From contig CANRNF010000024.1 of the NCBI GenBank assembly GCA_947631865.1, positions 1 through 36,569 on the forward strand: 36,569 bases of DNA, in the 5' to 3' direction. This document shows, in pieces, positions 6,705 to 14,815 of the stretch (its first letter is position 1; each line of letters begins with the position of its first letter). The notes beneath the pieces are model-generated. The model saw only the letters and a program-made list of their open reading frames with translations. It searched no databases and had not been told where the DNA came from. The position numbers and the translations under genes are program-made. This DNA comes from an uncultured Oscillospiraceae bacterium (lineage in GTDB: Bacteria > Bacillota > Clostridia > Oscillospirales > Oscillospiraceae).

Positions 6705-7534
6705 CCGTGGGCATCGTAGGGCTGGGCCTCATCGGCGGGTCCCTGGCCAAGGCCTATAAGCGGGACCCTGATATCACCGTTCTGGGCTGGAACCGCACCG
6801 GCTCTACCACGGAATTCGCCATGCTGGCCGGGGACATCGACGGGGAGCTGACTCCCGACAGGCTCAGAGAGTGCGACCTGGTGCTCATCTCCCTCTACCC
6901 CCAGGCCACCATGGATTATCTCCGTGACCACGCGGACGACTTCTCCAAGACCGGTATCGTCATGGACTGCTCCGGCGTGAAGCGGGAGGTCTGCGCCTTC
7001 GCGTTTCCCCTGGCCAAAGAGCACGGGTTCACCTTCGTGGGCGGCCACCCCATGGCGGGCACCCAGTACTCCGGCTACAAGTACGCCAAGGCCACTCTCT
7101 ACGACCGGGCGCCCATGGTGGTGGTCCCGCCGGTATTCGACGACCCGGACTTCCTCCAGCGGGTAAAAGACCTTCTGAAGCCCGCCGGCTTCGGCCGCAT
7201 CAGCGTCACCACCGCCGAGGACCACGACGAGATGATCGCCTTCACCTCCCAGATGTGCCACGTGGTGTCCAACGGCTATATCAAGAGCCCCACCGCCGCC
7301 CGGCACAAGGGCTTTTCCGCCGGCAGCTACAAGGACCTGACCCGCGTGGCCTGGCTGAATCCCGGCATGTGGAGCGAACTCATTCTGGACAACCGGGAGA
7401 ACATGCTCGCGGAGATGGACGCTTTCATCGCCAGCATGAACGCCTACCGGGACGCCATCGCCGCCAATGACTTTGACGCCCTCTGCGCCCTCTTCGAGGA
7501 GGGCAAACGCCGGAAGGAGGAGATCGACGGATGA
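6701..7534 (+). CDS. tyrA: Prephenate/arogenate dehydrogenase
   Basis: The 277-residue enzyme oxidatively decarboxylates prephenate (or arogenate) on the way to tyrosine. It starts with a Rossmann NAD(P)-binding motif, GxGxxG at residues 7-12, and carries the substrate-binding GGHPMAG segment with its His, then the helical C-terminal dimerisation domain (TSQMCHVVSNGYI, SYKDLTRVAW). There is no C-terminal ACT domain, so feedback control may be weak or absent at this enzyme. It overlaps the DAHP synthase and aroB genes by ATGA on both sides. The cofactor and the prephenate versus arogenate preference cannot be settled by eye. Confidence 0.92.
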   Translation: MTVGIVGLGLIGGSLAKAYKRDPDITVLGWNRTGSTTEFAMLAGDIDGELTPDRLRECDLVLISLYPQATMDYLRDHADDFSKTGIVMDCSGVKREVCAFAFPLAKEHGFTFVGGHPMAGTQYSGYKYAKATLYDRAPMVVVPPVFDDPDFLQRVKDLLKPAGFGRISVTTAEDHDEMIAFTSQMCHVVSNGYIKSPTAARHKGFSAGSYKDLTRVAWLNPGMWSELILDNRENMLAEMDAFIASMNAYRDAIAANDFDALCALFEEGKRRKEEIDG

Positions 7535-8586
7535 CCCAAGTCCATGTGCCCGTGTCCGTCCCCTACGACGTGGAGATCGGCCCCGGTCTGCTCAGCGGCC
7601 TGGGGGACAAGGTGAACGCCCTCTGCCCCAAGGCCAGCCGGTTTTTGGTCGTAACGGACGACACAGTAGGCCCGCTGTGGGCCCAAAAAGCCCTGGACAG
7701 TCTCGCCGCCGCGGGTCTCGCCGCTGCCGTATATACCCTTCCCCACGGGGAGGCCAGCAAGACGGCGGCCAGCCTCATCGATATCCTCAATTTCGCCGCG
7801 GCGGAGCACCTGACCCGCTCCGACGCCTTTCTCGCCCTGGGGGGCGGCATGGTGGGGGATCTGACCGGTCTCGCCGCCGCCACCTACATGCGGGGCGTGG
7901 CCTATATCCAGATCCCCACCACCCTCCTGGCCGCCGTGGACTCCTCCGTGGGCGGCAAGACCGCCGTGGACCTGCCCGCGGGGAAGAACCTCATGGGCGC
8001 TTTTTGGCAGCCCAGGCACGTTCTGTGCGACACCGATACCCTCTCCACCCTGCCGGACGCCGACTTCACCTCCGGCTGCGCCGAGGTCATCAAGACGGCG
8101 GTCCTCTTCGACGAAGAGCTTTTTGAGGAGCTTTCCCGTGACGGCAAGGCCTTCGACCGGGAGAGTCTTATTGCCCGGTGCGTGGCCTGGAAGCGGGACA
8201 TCGTGGCGGAGGACGAGCGGGACACGGGCCGTCGGGCCCTTCTAAATCTGGGCCACACCCTGGGCCACGCGGTGGAGGCGGAGAGCGGTTTTGCTCTGTC
8301 CCACGGCCAGTGCGTGGCCATCGGCATGGCCACGGTCTGCCGTGCCGCGGCGAAGGGTGGGCTGTGCGTCTCCGACGTGCCGGAAAAGGTGGACGCTGTT
8401 TTGGAAAAATTCGGCCTGCCCATCCGCACGGATATCCCCCTGGACCGGCTCATGGAACGGATGCTCTCGGACAAGAAGCGGGCCGGGGCCACGGTGAGCG
8501 TGATCGTACCGGAGGCCATCGGCCGGTGCGCCATTCGGCCCATGGACCGGGCGGCGCTGCAGGATCTTATGAAAGCGGGGCTTTGA
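7531..8586 (+). CDS. aroB: 3-dehydroquinate synthase
   Basis: It converts DAHP to 3-dehydroquinate using NAD+ and a divalent metal. The 351-residue protein shows the family motifs in order: the glycine-rich LGGGMVGDLTGLAAATYMRG, the PTTLLAAVDSSVGGKT segment, LPAGKNLMGAFWQP, a CAEVIKTA stretch with the metal-ligand Glu, and NLGHTLGHAVE with metal-binding histidines. Length is normal. It overlaps tyrA by ATGA and is followed after 1 nt by aroA, so it is translationally coupled within the operon. Confidence 0.96.
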   Translation: MTQVHVPVSVPYDVEIGPGLLSGLGDKVNALCPKASRFLVVTDDTVGPLWAQKALDSLAAAGLAAAVYTLPHGEASKTAASLIDILNFAAAEHLTRSDAFLALGGGMVGDLTGLAAATYMRGVAYIQIPTTLLAAVDSSVGGKTAVDLPAGKNLMGAFWQPRHVLCDTDTLSTLPDADFTSGCAEVIKTAVLFDEELFEELSRDGKAFDRESLIARCVAWKRDIVAEDERDTGRRALLNLGHTLGHAVEAESGFALSHGQCVAIGMATVCRAAAKGGLCVSDVPEKVDAVLEKFGLPIRTDIPLDRLMERMLSDKKRAGATVSVIVPEAIGRCAIRPMDRAALQDLMKAGL

Positions 8587-8587
8587 T

Positions 8588-9811
8588 ATGACCGCCGTGA
8601 TACAGCCCTCCGTCCTCGCCGGGACTATCCCCGCCATCGCCTCCAAGAGCCAGGCCCACCGTCTTCTCATCTGCGCGGCTCTGGCGGACAGGCCCACCAC
8701 CGTGGCCTGCCCCACCCTCTCAGCGGACATCGACGCCACGGCGGGGTGCCTGCGGGCCCTGGGGGCGGGCATCGCCTACAAGGACGGGGTTTTTACTGTA
8801 ACACCCATCGAAAACATCCCCGAAAGCCCTGCCCTGGACTGCGGGGAGAGCGGGTCCACCCTGCGGTTTCTGCTTCCCGTGGTATGTGCCCTGGGGGCGA
8901 AGGCGACGATTAAAATGCACGGGCGGCTGCCCCAGCGGCCCCTGTCCCCCCTGTGGGAGGAGCTGGAGCGCCACGGGGCCCTATTGACCCGCCCTACAGA
9001 TGATACCATCGCCGTAGCCGGGCAACTTATGCCGGGGGACTACACCCTGGCCGCCAACGTCTCCAGCCAGTTCATCAGCGGCCTGCTGTTCGCCCTGCCC
9101 CTGCTTGACCGGAACAGCGTCATTACCCTCACCGGGAAGCTGGAGTCCGCCTCCTACCTCACCATGACGGTCCGGGCCCTGGGTCTGTTCGGCGTGGATT
9201 GTCCCTTTGACGGCGTGACCTATGCCGTCCCCGGCGGGCGGAAGCTGGCCTCCCCAGGCACGGCCCGGGTGGAGGGCGATTGGTCCAACGCCGCCTTCTG
9301 GGTCGTAGCGGACCACATATGCGGCGGGACCTTGACCGTCACCGGCCTTGACCCGGACTCCCCCCAGGGGGACCGGGCGGTCGTCGGTCTGGCCCGGCAT
9401 ATCGCCGCCGGGAACGCCGTGGTAGACTGCCAAGACGTGCCGGACCTGGTGCCGGTGCTGAGCGTGCTGGCCGCCGTGACGCCGGGGGTGACCCGGTTTG
9501 AGAACGCCGGGAGGCTCCGCATCAAGGAGAGCGACCGTCTCGCCGCCACGGCCGGGCTCATCAACGCCCTGGGCGGGTCCGCGGAGGAGCTGCCCGAGGG
9601 TCTCGTTATCACCGGGAAAGAGCGCCTTTCCGGCGGTGAGGTGGACAGCGTCAATGACCACCGGATCGCCATGAGCGCCGCCGTGGCGGCGCTGGCCTCT
9701 ACCGGGCCCGTGGTGCTTCACGGGGCCCAGGCCGTGAACAAGTCCTATCCCGCCTTCTGGGCCGATTACAACGCCCTGGGCGGCAAAGCCGTATTGGAGG
9801 AGGAACCATGA
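8588..9811 (+). CDS. aroA: 3-phosphoshikimate 1-carboxyvinyltransferase (EPSP synthase)
   Basis: It transfers the enolpyruvyl group of phosphoenolpyruvate to shikimate 3-phosphate. The 407-residue protein has KSQAHRLLICAALA near the N-terminus, the substrate loop DCGESGSTLRFLLPV, RLPQRPLSPL, the SSQFISGLLFALPLL helix, GDWSNAAFW, RIKESDRL and NDHRIAM, covering both inverse-alpha/beta domains. The loop reads ESGSTLRF, not the NAGTAMRP of the E. coli enzyme. I make no claim about inhibitor sensitivity. It overlaps aroC by ATGA. Confidence 0.95.
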   Translation: MTAVIQPSVLAGTIPAIASKSQAHRLLICAALADRPTTVACPTLSADIDATAGCLRALGAGIAYKDGVFTVTPIENIPESPALDCGESGSTLRFLLPVVCALGAKATIKMHGRLPQRPLSPLWEELERHGALLTRPTDDTIAVAGQLMPGDYTLAANVSSQFISGLLFALPLLDRNSVITLTGKLESASYLTMTVRALGLFGVDCPFDGVTYAVPGGRKLASPGTARVEGDWSNAAFWVVADHICGGTLTVTGLDPDSPQGDRAVVGLARHIAAGNAVVDCQDVPDLVPVLSVLAAVTPGVTRFENAGRLRIKESDRLAATAGLINALGGSAEELPEGLVITGKERLSGGEVDSVNDHRIAMSAAVAALASTGPVVLHGAQAVNKSYPAFWADYNALGGKAVLEEEP

Positions 9812-10812
9812 GCAACAGCTTCGGAGAGCGCTACCGCTTCACCATCTTCGGCCAGTCCCACGCCCCCGCCATCGGCGTGACCATCGAGGGCCTGCCCGTG
9901 GGCTTCGTCCCCGACATGGACAAGCTGGCCGCATTCCTGGCCCGCCGGGCCCCGGGAAAGGGCAAGTATACCACCGCCCGGAAGGAGGCCGACGCCCCGG
10001 AGTTCATCTCCGGCCTGGTGGACGGGCACACCTGCGGCGCGCCCGTGACGGCCATCATCCGCAACACCGACACCCGCTCCGGGGACTACGATAACTTATT
10101 CCGCGTACCCCGGCCAGGCCACGCGGACTTCGCCGCCGCGGCGAAGTACGGCCTTGACCGGGACGTGGCCGGGGGCGGCCAGTTCTCCGGCCGGCTCACG
10201 GCGCCGCTTTGCATCGCCGGGGGCCTGGCCCTGCAGCTATTGGAGGCCGAGGGCATATCCGTCTCCGCCCGCATCCTCTCCATCGGCGGGGAAACGGACC
10301 CCGCCGCCATCGAGGCCGCTCTGGCCGCCGCCAAGGAGGCGGGGGATTCTCTGGGCGGCGTCATCGAATGCACCTGCGAGGGCGTGCCCGCCGGTCTCGG
10401 CGAGCCCATGTTCGGCGGCATGGAGAACCGCATCGCCCAGGCCGTGTTCGCCATCCCCGCCGTGAAAGGCGTGGAGTTCGGCGCAGGCTTCGCCGTGGGC
10501 AGTATGAAGGGCAGCGAGAACAACGATCCCTTCTATTTCGATGATTACGGCGTGGTCCGTACCCGGACCAACCACCACGGCGGCATCCTGGGGGGCATCA
10601 CCAGCGGCATGCCCATCGTCTTCCGGGCGGCCTTCAAGCCCACCCCCTCCATCGGTATCGAGCAGGACAGCGTGGACCTGACGGCCCACGAGAGCGTGAA
10701 GCTCACCGTCCAGGGCCGCCACGACCCCTGCATCGTGCTGCGGGCCGCGCCCTGCGTGGAGGCGGCGGCCGCCGCGGCCCTCTACGACGCCTACCTGGAA
10801 AGCAGGTGCTGA
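9808..10812 (+). CDS. aroC: Chorismate synthase
   Basis: It eliminates phosphate from EPSP to give chorismate, requiring reduced FMN. Signatures are RFTIFGQSHAPAIGVTIEG at the N-terminus, RVPRPGHADFAA, GGGQFSGRLTA, the TNHHGGILGGITSGMPI segment, FKPTPSI and GRHDPCIVLRAAPCVEA. At 334 residues it is shorter than most chorismate synthases (about 360-390); the conserved blocks are all present, so the shortening lies in loops and not in the active site. The reduced-flavin source is not encoded next to it. It overlaps aroA by ATGA and is followed closely by the chorismate mutase gene. Confidence 0.94.
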   Translation: MSNSFGERYRFTIFGQSHAPAIGVTIEGLPVGFVPDMDKLAAFLARRAPGKGKYTTARKEADAPEFISGLVDGHTCGAPVTAIIRNTDTRSGDYDNLFRVPRPGHADFAAAAKYGLDRDVAGGGQFSGRLTAPLCIAGGLALQLLEAEGISVSARILSIGGETDPAAIEAALAAAKEAGDSLGGVIECTCEGVPAGLGEPMFGGMENRIAQAVFAIPAVKGVEFGAGFAVGSMKGSENNDPFYFDDYGVVRTRTNHHGGILGGITSGMPIVFRAAFKPTPSIGIEQDSVDLTAHESVKLTVQGRHDPCIVLRAAPCVEAAAAAALYDAYLESRC

Positions 10813-10814
10813 CT

Positions 10815-11093
10815 ATGGACCTCACTGAACTGCGGGCGCAGATCGACGCGGTGGACAAAGAGCTCATCGCCCTATTGGAACGGCGCCTCGACGTGGCCGC
10901 CGCCATCGCGGACTACAAGCAGGCCCACGGCCTGCCCGTGCTGGACGCGGGCCGGGAAAAGGCCAAGATCGAGGCCGTGAAGGCCCAGTGCCGCCCGGAT
11001 ACCGCCCGATTCATCGGGGAGCTCTACGGCCCCATCATAGCCGCCGCCCGGGCCTACGAGGCCAGCCGCATGGAGGACAGCCATGGAGAATAA
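10815..11093 (+). CDS. Chorismate mutase, AroQ class
   Basis: This 92-residue all-helical protein rearranges chorismate to prephenate. LTELRAQIDAVDKELIALLERRLDVAAAIADYK is the characteristic first helix of AroQ-class mutases, with the conserved active-site Arg, Asp and Lys. The C-terminal helix includes FIGELYGPII. It stands alone, not fused to prephenate dehydratase, dehydrogenase or DAHP synthase. The ATG at 10815 (2 nt after the aroC stop) is preferred over the GTG at 10806, which overlaps aroC. Its last 11 nt overlap the aroE-aroK gene. A phenylalanine-specific prephenate dehydratase is not in the window. Confidence 0.92.
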   Translation: MDLTELRAQIDAVDKELIALLERRLDVAAAIADYKQAHGLPVLDAGREKAKIEAVKAQCRPDTARFIGELYGPIIAAARAYEASRMEDSHGE

Positions 11094-12309
11094 AAAATTC
11101 GGCCTGCTGGGCCGCAAGCTGGGCCACAGCTGGTCCCCCCAGATACACAGTATGCTGGCGGATTACGAGTACAGGCTCTATGAGGTGGAGCCGGAGGACC
11201 TGGACCATTTCCTCCGCACCACGGACCTGGCCGGCATGAACGTGACCATCCCCTATAAAAAGGACGTGGTCCCCTGCTGTGTCAGCCTCACCCGCGCCGC
11301 GGAGCGCATCGGCTCCGTGAACACCCTGGTCCGCGCTGCCGACGGCTGGCACGGGGACAACACCGACTACGCCGGCTTCCGCCACATCGTCAAAAGTTCC
11401 GGCGTGGACATCGCCGGATGCAAGACCCTGGTCTTCGGCACCGGCGGGGCGTCCCTCTCTGTGATCGCGGCGCTGGAGGACATGGGCGCGGGACCCATCG
11501 TGAACGTGTCCCGGACGGGGGAGAATAATTATGGTAACCTGGACCGCCACCGGGACGCGCAGGTCCTGGTGAACACGACGCCTCTTGGCATGTTCCCGGA
11601 CACGGGCAAAGCTCCCGTGTCCGTAGCGGAGTTCCCCGCCTGCAAGGCGGAGTTCGACGTGGTCTATAACCCCCAGCGCACGGCGTTTTTGATGGAGGCG
11701 GAGCGTCTGGGCATCCCCTGCGCCGGGGGCCTCGGCATGCTGGTGGCCCAGGCCAAGGCCAGCGCTGAGCAGTTCGCCGGCCACCCCATTTCCGACGGGA
11801 AGGTAGATGAAATTATGTCAACTCTCTCCCGCCAGATGTCCAACATCGTCCTCATCGGTATGCCCGGCTGCGGCAAGTCCACGGTGGGCCGGGCCCTGTC
11901 CCGGGCCCTGGGCCGTCCCCTGCTGGACGCGGACCGGCAGATCGAGCGGGAGAGCAAGATGCCCATCCCGGTCATCTTCGACCACGAGGGAGAGGCGGGC
12001 TTCCGCAGGCGGGAGACGGAAGTTCTGGCGGAGCTGGGCAAGGGCTCCGGCGCCGTCATCGCCACCGGCGGCGGCTGCGTCACCCGGCAGGAGAACTACC
12101 CCCTCCTGCATCAGAACGGCTATATCATATGGCTGAAGCGGGACCTTTCCAAGCTGCCCTCCGACGGGCGGCCCCTGTCTCAGCGCAATTCCGCCGAGAC
12201 CCTCTACCAGCAGCGCAAGGACAAGTACGCCGCCTTCGCGGACCTGATCGTGGACAACGACGGGCCCCTGGACCATACCATATCTCAGATACTGGAGGCG
12301 CTGAAATGA
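11083..12309 (+). CDS. aroE-aroK: Bifunctional shikimate dehydrogenase / shikimate kinase
   Basis: Residues 1-245 are shikimate dehydrogenase: LGRKLGHSWSPQIH, NVTIPYK with catalytic K59, GDNTDYAGF with D95, a GTGGAS nucleotide loop and GGLGMLVAQA near the end. Residues 250-408 are shikimate kinase: the P-loop GMPGCGKST (259-267), LDADRQIE, FRRRETEVL, ATGGGCV and RPLSQ. The fusion gives two consecutive steps (dehydroshikimate to shikimate to shikimate 3-phosphate) in one chain. An internal ATG at residue 246 with GGAAGG upstream might allow separate production of the kinase. It overlaps chorismate mutase by 11 nt and aroQ by ATGA. Confidence 0.94.
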   Translation: MENKKFGLLGRKLGHSWSPQIHSMLADYEYRLYEVEPEDLDHFLRTTDLAGMNVTIPYKKDVVPCCVSLTRAAERIGSVNTLVRAADGWHGDNTDYAGFRHIVKSSGVDIAGCKTLVFGTGGASLSVIAALEDMGAGPIVNVSRTGENNYGNLDRHRDAQVLVNTTPLGMFPDTGKAPVSVAEFPACKAEFDVVYNPQRTAFLMEAERLGIPCAGGLGMLVAQAKASAEQFAGHPISDGKVDEIMSTLSRQMSNIVLIGMPGCGKSTVGRALSRALGRPLLDADRQIERESKMPIPVIFDHEGEAGFRRRETEVLAELGKGSGAVIATGGGCVTRQENYPLLHQNGYIIWLKRDLSKLPSDGRPLSQRNSAETLYQQRKDKYAAFADLIVDNDGPLDHTISQILEALK

Positions 12310-12740
12310 AGATACTTGTGATAAACGGACCGAACCTCAATATGCTGGGCATCCGTGAGCCTGGCATCTACGGCGAGAAGAGCTACGCCGCCCTGGTGCA
12401 GTTCATCGAAGATGTGTGCGAAAAACGCCATGTGGACGTAGAGTGCTACCAGTCCAACCACGAAGGGAACATCGTGGACCGTATCCAAGCGGCCTACGGG
12501 AACACCGACGGCATCGTCATCAACCCCGCCGCCTACACCCACACCAGTGTGGCCATCCTGGACGCGCTGAAGGCGGTGAGCATTCCGGCGGTGGAGGTCC
12601 ACCTGTCCGACGTATCCCAGCGGGAGGCGTTCCGCCATGTCTCCTACGCGGGCATGGCCTGCGAGAAGACCTACGCAGGCTACGGCTTCGACGGCTACCG
12701 CCTGGCCATCGAATACCTCACAGACAAATACGGAAAGTAA
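12306..12740 (+). CDS. aroQ: Type II 3-dehydroquinate dehydratase
   Basis: The 144-residue protein dehydrates 3-dehydroquinate to 3-dehydroshikimate and forms dodecamers in this family. It begins MKILVINGPNLNMLGIREPGIYG with the catalytic Tyr in GIYG, followed by CYQSNHEGNIVDRIQ, INPAAYTHTSVAILDAL with the catalytic His, and VEVHLSDVSQREAFRHVSY. The ATG at 12306 overlaps the preceding stop (ATGA), giving normal length; a longer upstream frame is only the shadow of aroE-aroK. It is the last gene of the operon and completes the pathway from DAHP to chorismate. Confidence 0.96.
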   Translation: MKILVINGPNLNMLGIREPGIYGEKSYAALVQFIEDVCEKRHVDVECYQSNHEGNIVDRIQAAYGNTDGIVINPAAYTHTSVAILDALKAVSIPAVEVHLSDVSQREAFRHVSYAGMACEKTYAGYGFDGYRLAIEYLTDKYGK

Positions 12741-12747
12741 CAAGCGA

Positions 12748-12775
12748 CGCGGCCAAAATTGGCCGCGCCGCTTTT
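12748..12775 (+). terminator. Terminator of the aro operon
   Basis: CGCGGCCAA and TTGGCCGCG form a 9-bp perfect stem around AA (12748-12767), followed by a short T run (12772-12775). It lies just after aroQ and before the convergent thiT gene. Confidence 0.75.
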
Positions 12776-12803
12776 CAAAAGAGAGGAACTATGAACGCAT
12801 AAG

Positions 12804-13379
12804 TTATTTTGCCAGGTCCTCGCCCCGGAAATATTTGCCCAGGGGCTTGTAGATGAGCATAGCCACGATCTCCGTGAGCACCAGCTCGCCCAGCATGTAG
12901 GAGCCGTTGTAGGCGATGGAATACACGATGCTGGTCATCCCGTACTCGTTGGGCCACATGGCGTCCCAGATCCACACGCCGGTGATGAAGTGGCAGATGA
13001 ACCGCAGGCAGAAGGTGACGGCGATGCCCGTGGCCACGGCGGCAGGGCCCTTGCCCATGGGCTTGTCGAAGATGCCGGACAGGCCGATGAAGGTGTAGGC
13101 CACCACGTAGTCCAGCAGGATGATGGCCACGGCCATGCCGAAGCCGGTGGCGTAGCGGACGTTGTCCAGGCCCAGGACCAGCTGCAAAAGGCTGTACACG
13201 AAGGCGCTCACCACGCCCCACTTCCAGCCGTAGCGGTGGCTGAGGATGATGAGGGGCAGCATGCTCACCAGGGTGATGCCGCCGCCCATGGGCATGTCGA
13301 ACTTGATGAGGCTCAGCACCGTTCCCACGGCGATGAGCATGGCGCTCTCCACGAGCTTACGGGTTTGGATCTTCTGCAT
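12804..13379 (-). CDS. thiT: ECF-type thiamine transporter substrate-binding subunit ThiT
   Basis: The 191-residue integral membrane protein has about six helices and ThiT-type features: an N-terminal helix with LVESAMLIAVGTVLSLIK, the MGGGITLVSMLPLIILSHRYGWKWG block and the FCLRFICHFITGVWIW segment that contributes to thiamine binding. It would work with the shared EcfA/EcfA'/EcfT module, which is not in this window. The identification is strongly supported by a TPP riboswitch immediately upstream, so expression should fall when thiamine pyrophosphate is abundant. It is transcribed alone, convergent to the aro operon. Confidence 0.95.
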   Translation of the reverse strand: MQKIQTRKLVESAMLIAVGTVLSLIKFDMPMGGGITLVSMLPLIILSHRYGWKWGVVSAFVYSLLQLVLGLDNVRYATGFGMAVAIILLDYVVAYTFIGLSGIFDKPMGKGPAAVATGIAVTFCLRFICHFITGVWIWDAMWPNEYGMTSIVYSIAYNGSYMLGELVLTEIVAMLIYKPLGKYFRGEDLAK

Positions 13380-13401
13380 GTTTTCTCCTTTCCTTTCTGC
13401 G

Positions 13402-13441
13402 AAAAAGCAGATCGCCGCCGGTCACAGGGCGACCGACGGCG
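13402..13441 (-). terminator. Expression-platform terminator of the TPP riboswitch
   Basis: Between the aptamer and thiT, the minus strand forms an 11-bp stem (13431-13441 with 13413-13423, one G-U pair, 7-nt loop) followed 6 nt later by five U (13402-13406). A smaller perfect hairpin, GCAGCG/CGCTGC, lies just upstream at 13445-13460. Ligand-dependent termination is the likely mode of control. Confidence 0.65.
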
Positions 13442-13461
13442 GAGCGCAGCGATAACGCTGC

Positions 13462-13553
13462 CAGTTTTCCTACGCCGGTATTATCCGGATCAGGTTCCAG
13501 GGCCCGACGCGTCTACGCGTCATCTCAGCCGGGTCACACCCAGCACCCCTTTT
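13462..13553 (-). ncRNA. TPP riboswitch (THI element)
   Basis: The minus strand carries the conserved core: GGGGTGCTGGG and CTGAGATG near the 5' side, then the ACCTGATCCGGATAATACC stretch and GTAGGAAA near the 3' side. The variable arm between the two halves is a perfect hairpin region with GACGCG/CGCGTC. It sits between a consensus promoter and thiT. Confidence 0.96.
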
Positions 13554-13566
13554 CGATTGTATGGTC

Positions 13567-13595
13567 ATTATATCCGCTCCATGCGGGGTTGTCAA
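13567..13595 (-). promoter_or_regulatory. Promoter of the thiT leader
   Basis: On the minus strand TTGACA (13590-13595) and TATAAT (13567-13572) are exactly 17 bp apart. The -35 box overlaps the stop codon of queH, which lies upstream on the same strand. Confidence 0.88.
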
Positions 13596-14194
13596 TGGTT
13601 TTCCCCCAGGCCGCATCCACAATATTCTTGCCGGTAGAGGCCGTATTCTTTGGACAATTGGATAGACCGGAGGTAGCCGTTGCGCTTTTTAAAATCCGAG
13701 GGCAGCCACTTCACGCCGTACTTCGCGGCCAGTTCCTCCCCGATGGCGTTGATGACCTCCGCGTTTTTGTGGGGGCTCACGGTGAGGGTGGTCCCGAACC
13801 AGTCAAAGCCCTGTTCCGCCGCCGTTTTCGCCGTCTCCTCCAGCCGCAGCCGGAAGCACACTGTACACCGCCTCGCCCCCTCCGGCTCTCCCTCCAGGCC
13901 CTTCACCGCCGCGAGGAACTCCTCCCCCCGCCAGCCGGGCTCCAGGAGAGCGGGCGGATAGTCCATGGGCATGGAGGCGAGGAGCTGCTTCAGTGTCGCC
14001 AGCCGCTTATCATACTCCGCCTCGGGCCGGATGTTGGGGTCATAAAAGAGGACCGTCACGTCGAAGAACTTCGTCATGTACTCCAGCACATAGCTGGAGC
14101 AGGGGCCGCAGCATGCCTGCAGCAGCAGTCGGGGCCGCCCCGTGAGGCCGCCCGTGACCGCGTCCAGTTCCTTTTGAAAGTTTCGCTTTTCCAT
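13592..14194 (-). CDS. queH: Epoxyqueuosine reductase QueH
   Basis: QueH reduces epoxyqueuosine to queuosine in tRNA anticodons and is the non-cobalamin alternative to QueG. The 200-residue protein shows the expected cysteine pattern: ACCGPCSS (C28, C29, C32), RRCTVCFRLR (C110, C113) and YRQEYCGCG (C192, C194), which would hold an Fe-S cluster and an adjacent metal centre. Length is normal for the family. Other queuosine genes are not nearby. It is divergent from the dCMP deaminase gene. Confidence 0.93.
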   Translation of the reverse strand: MEKRNFQKELDAVTGGLTGRPRLLLQACCGPCSSYVLEYMTKFFDVTVLFYDPNIRPEAEYDKRLATLKQLLASMPMDYPPALLEPGWRGEEFLAAVKGLEGEPEGARRCTVCFRLRLEETAKTAAEQGFDWFGTTLTVSPHKNAEVINAIGEELAAKYGVKWLPSDFKKRNGYLRSIQLSKEYGLYRQEYCGCGLGENH

Positions 14195-14251
14195 GGTTTT
14201 ATCATATCACACATGTAATAAAAAAGTAACCACTTCGGTGAAAAAACGCCG

Positions 14252-14257
14252 TATAAT
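14252..14257 (+). promoter_or_regulatory. Candidate -10 box of the dCMP deaminase gene
   Basis: A perfect TATAAT is found 26 nt before the start codon, but no recognisable -35 lies at the normal distance and there is no extended -10. The call is therefore tentative. Confidence 0.4.
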
Positions 14258-14282
14258 GAACGCAGTTCGGAGGGGCATTACT

Positions 14283-14759
14283 ATGGAACGAAAGAGCAAG
14301 CTCAACTACTATCTGGACATCGCGGACGCGGCCCGGGAGCGGTCCACCTGCCTGCGGCGGACCTACGGGGCCATCATCGTGAAAAACGACGAGATCCTGG
14401 CCACGGGCTACAACGGCGCGCCCCGGGGCCGGTGCAACTGCGTGGACATGGGCGTGTGCCACCGGGAGGAGCTGCAGATCCCCTCCGGCGAGCGGTATGA
14501 GCTGTGCCGCTCCGTCCACGCCGAGGCCAACGCCATCATCTCCGCCGCCCGGCGGGACATGATCGGCGCCACCATGTACCTGGTAGGCCGGGACGCCCGG
14601 ACCGGCGAATACCTGACCGACACCACCTCCTGCTCCATGTGCCGCCGGCTCATCATCAACGCCGGCATCGAGCGTGTAGTGGCCCGCCTGGGAGAGGACG
14701 ACATCCGTATCACCGAGGTGGATGAATGGGTCCGCCAGGACGACACGGTCCGCAGCTGA
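14283..14759 (+). CDS. Deoxycytidylate (dCMP) deaminase family protein
   Basis: It deaminates dCMP to dUMP, supplying thymidylate synthesis. The 158-residue protein has the zinc-dependent cytidine/deoxycytidylate deaminase signature: HAE (H79, E81) and CSMC (C117, C120), plus the RCNCVDMGVCHRE segment with extra metal-type residues found in the ComEB/dCMP deaminase group. The start at 14283 has GGAGGGG about 8 nt upstream; the longer in-frame extension lacks such a site. A strong terminator follows. ComE competence genes are not adjacent, so a metabolic role is more likely than a competence role. Confidence 0.92.
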   Translation: MERKSKLNYYLDIADAARERSTCLRRTYGAIIVKNDEILATGYNGAPRGRCNCVDMGVCHREELQIPSGERYELCRSVHAEANAIISAARRDMIGATMYLVGRDARTGEYLTDTTSCSMCRRLIINAGIERVVARLGEDDIRITEVDEWVRQDDTVRS

Positions 14760-14774
14760 AAAAAGTATAACAAT

Positions 14775-14801
14775 GGGCCCGGAGCTTTCCGCTCCGGGCC
14801 C
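14775..14801. terminator. Hairpin between convergent genes
   Basis: GGGCCCGGAGC (14775-14785) and GCTCCGGGCCC (14791-14801) form a perfect 11-bp stem with a 5-nt loop. The plus-strand tail is GTTTCCTGTCTTT and the minus-strand tail is CATTGTTATACTTTTTT. It can terminate both the deaminase and the peptidase transcripts. Confidence 0.75.
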
Positions 14802-14815
14802 GTTTCCTGTCTTTA

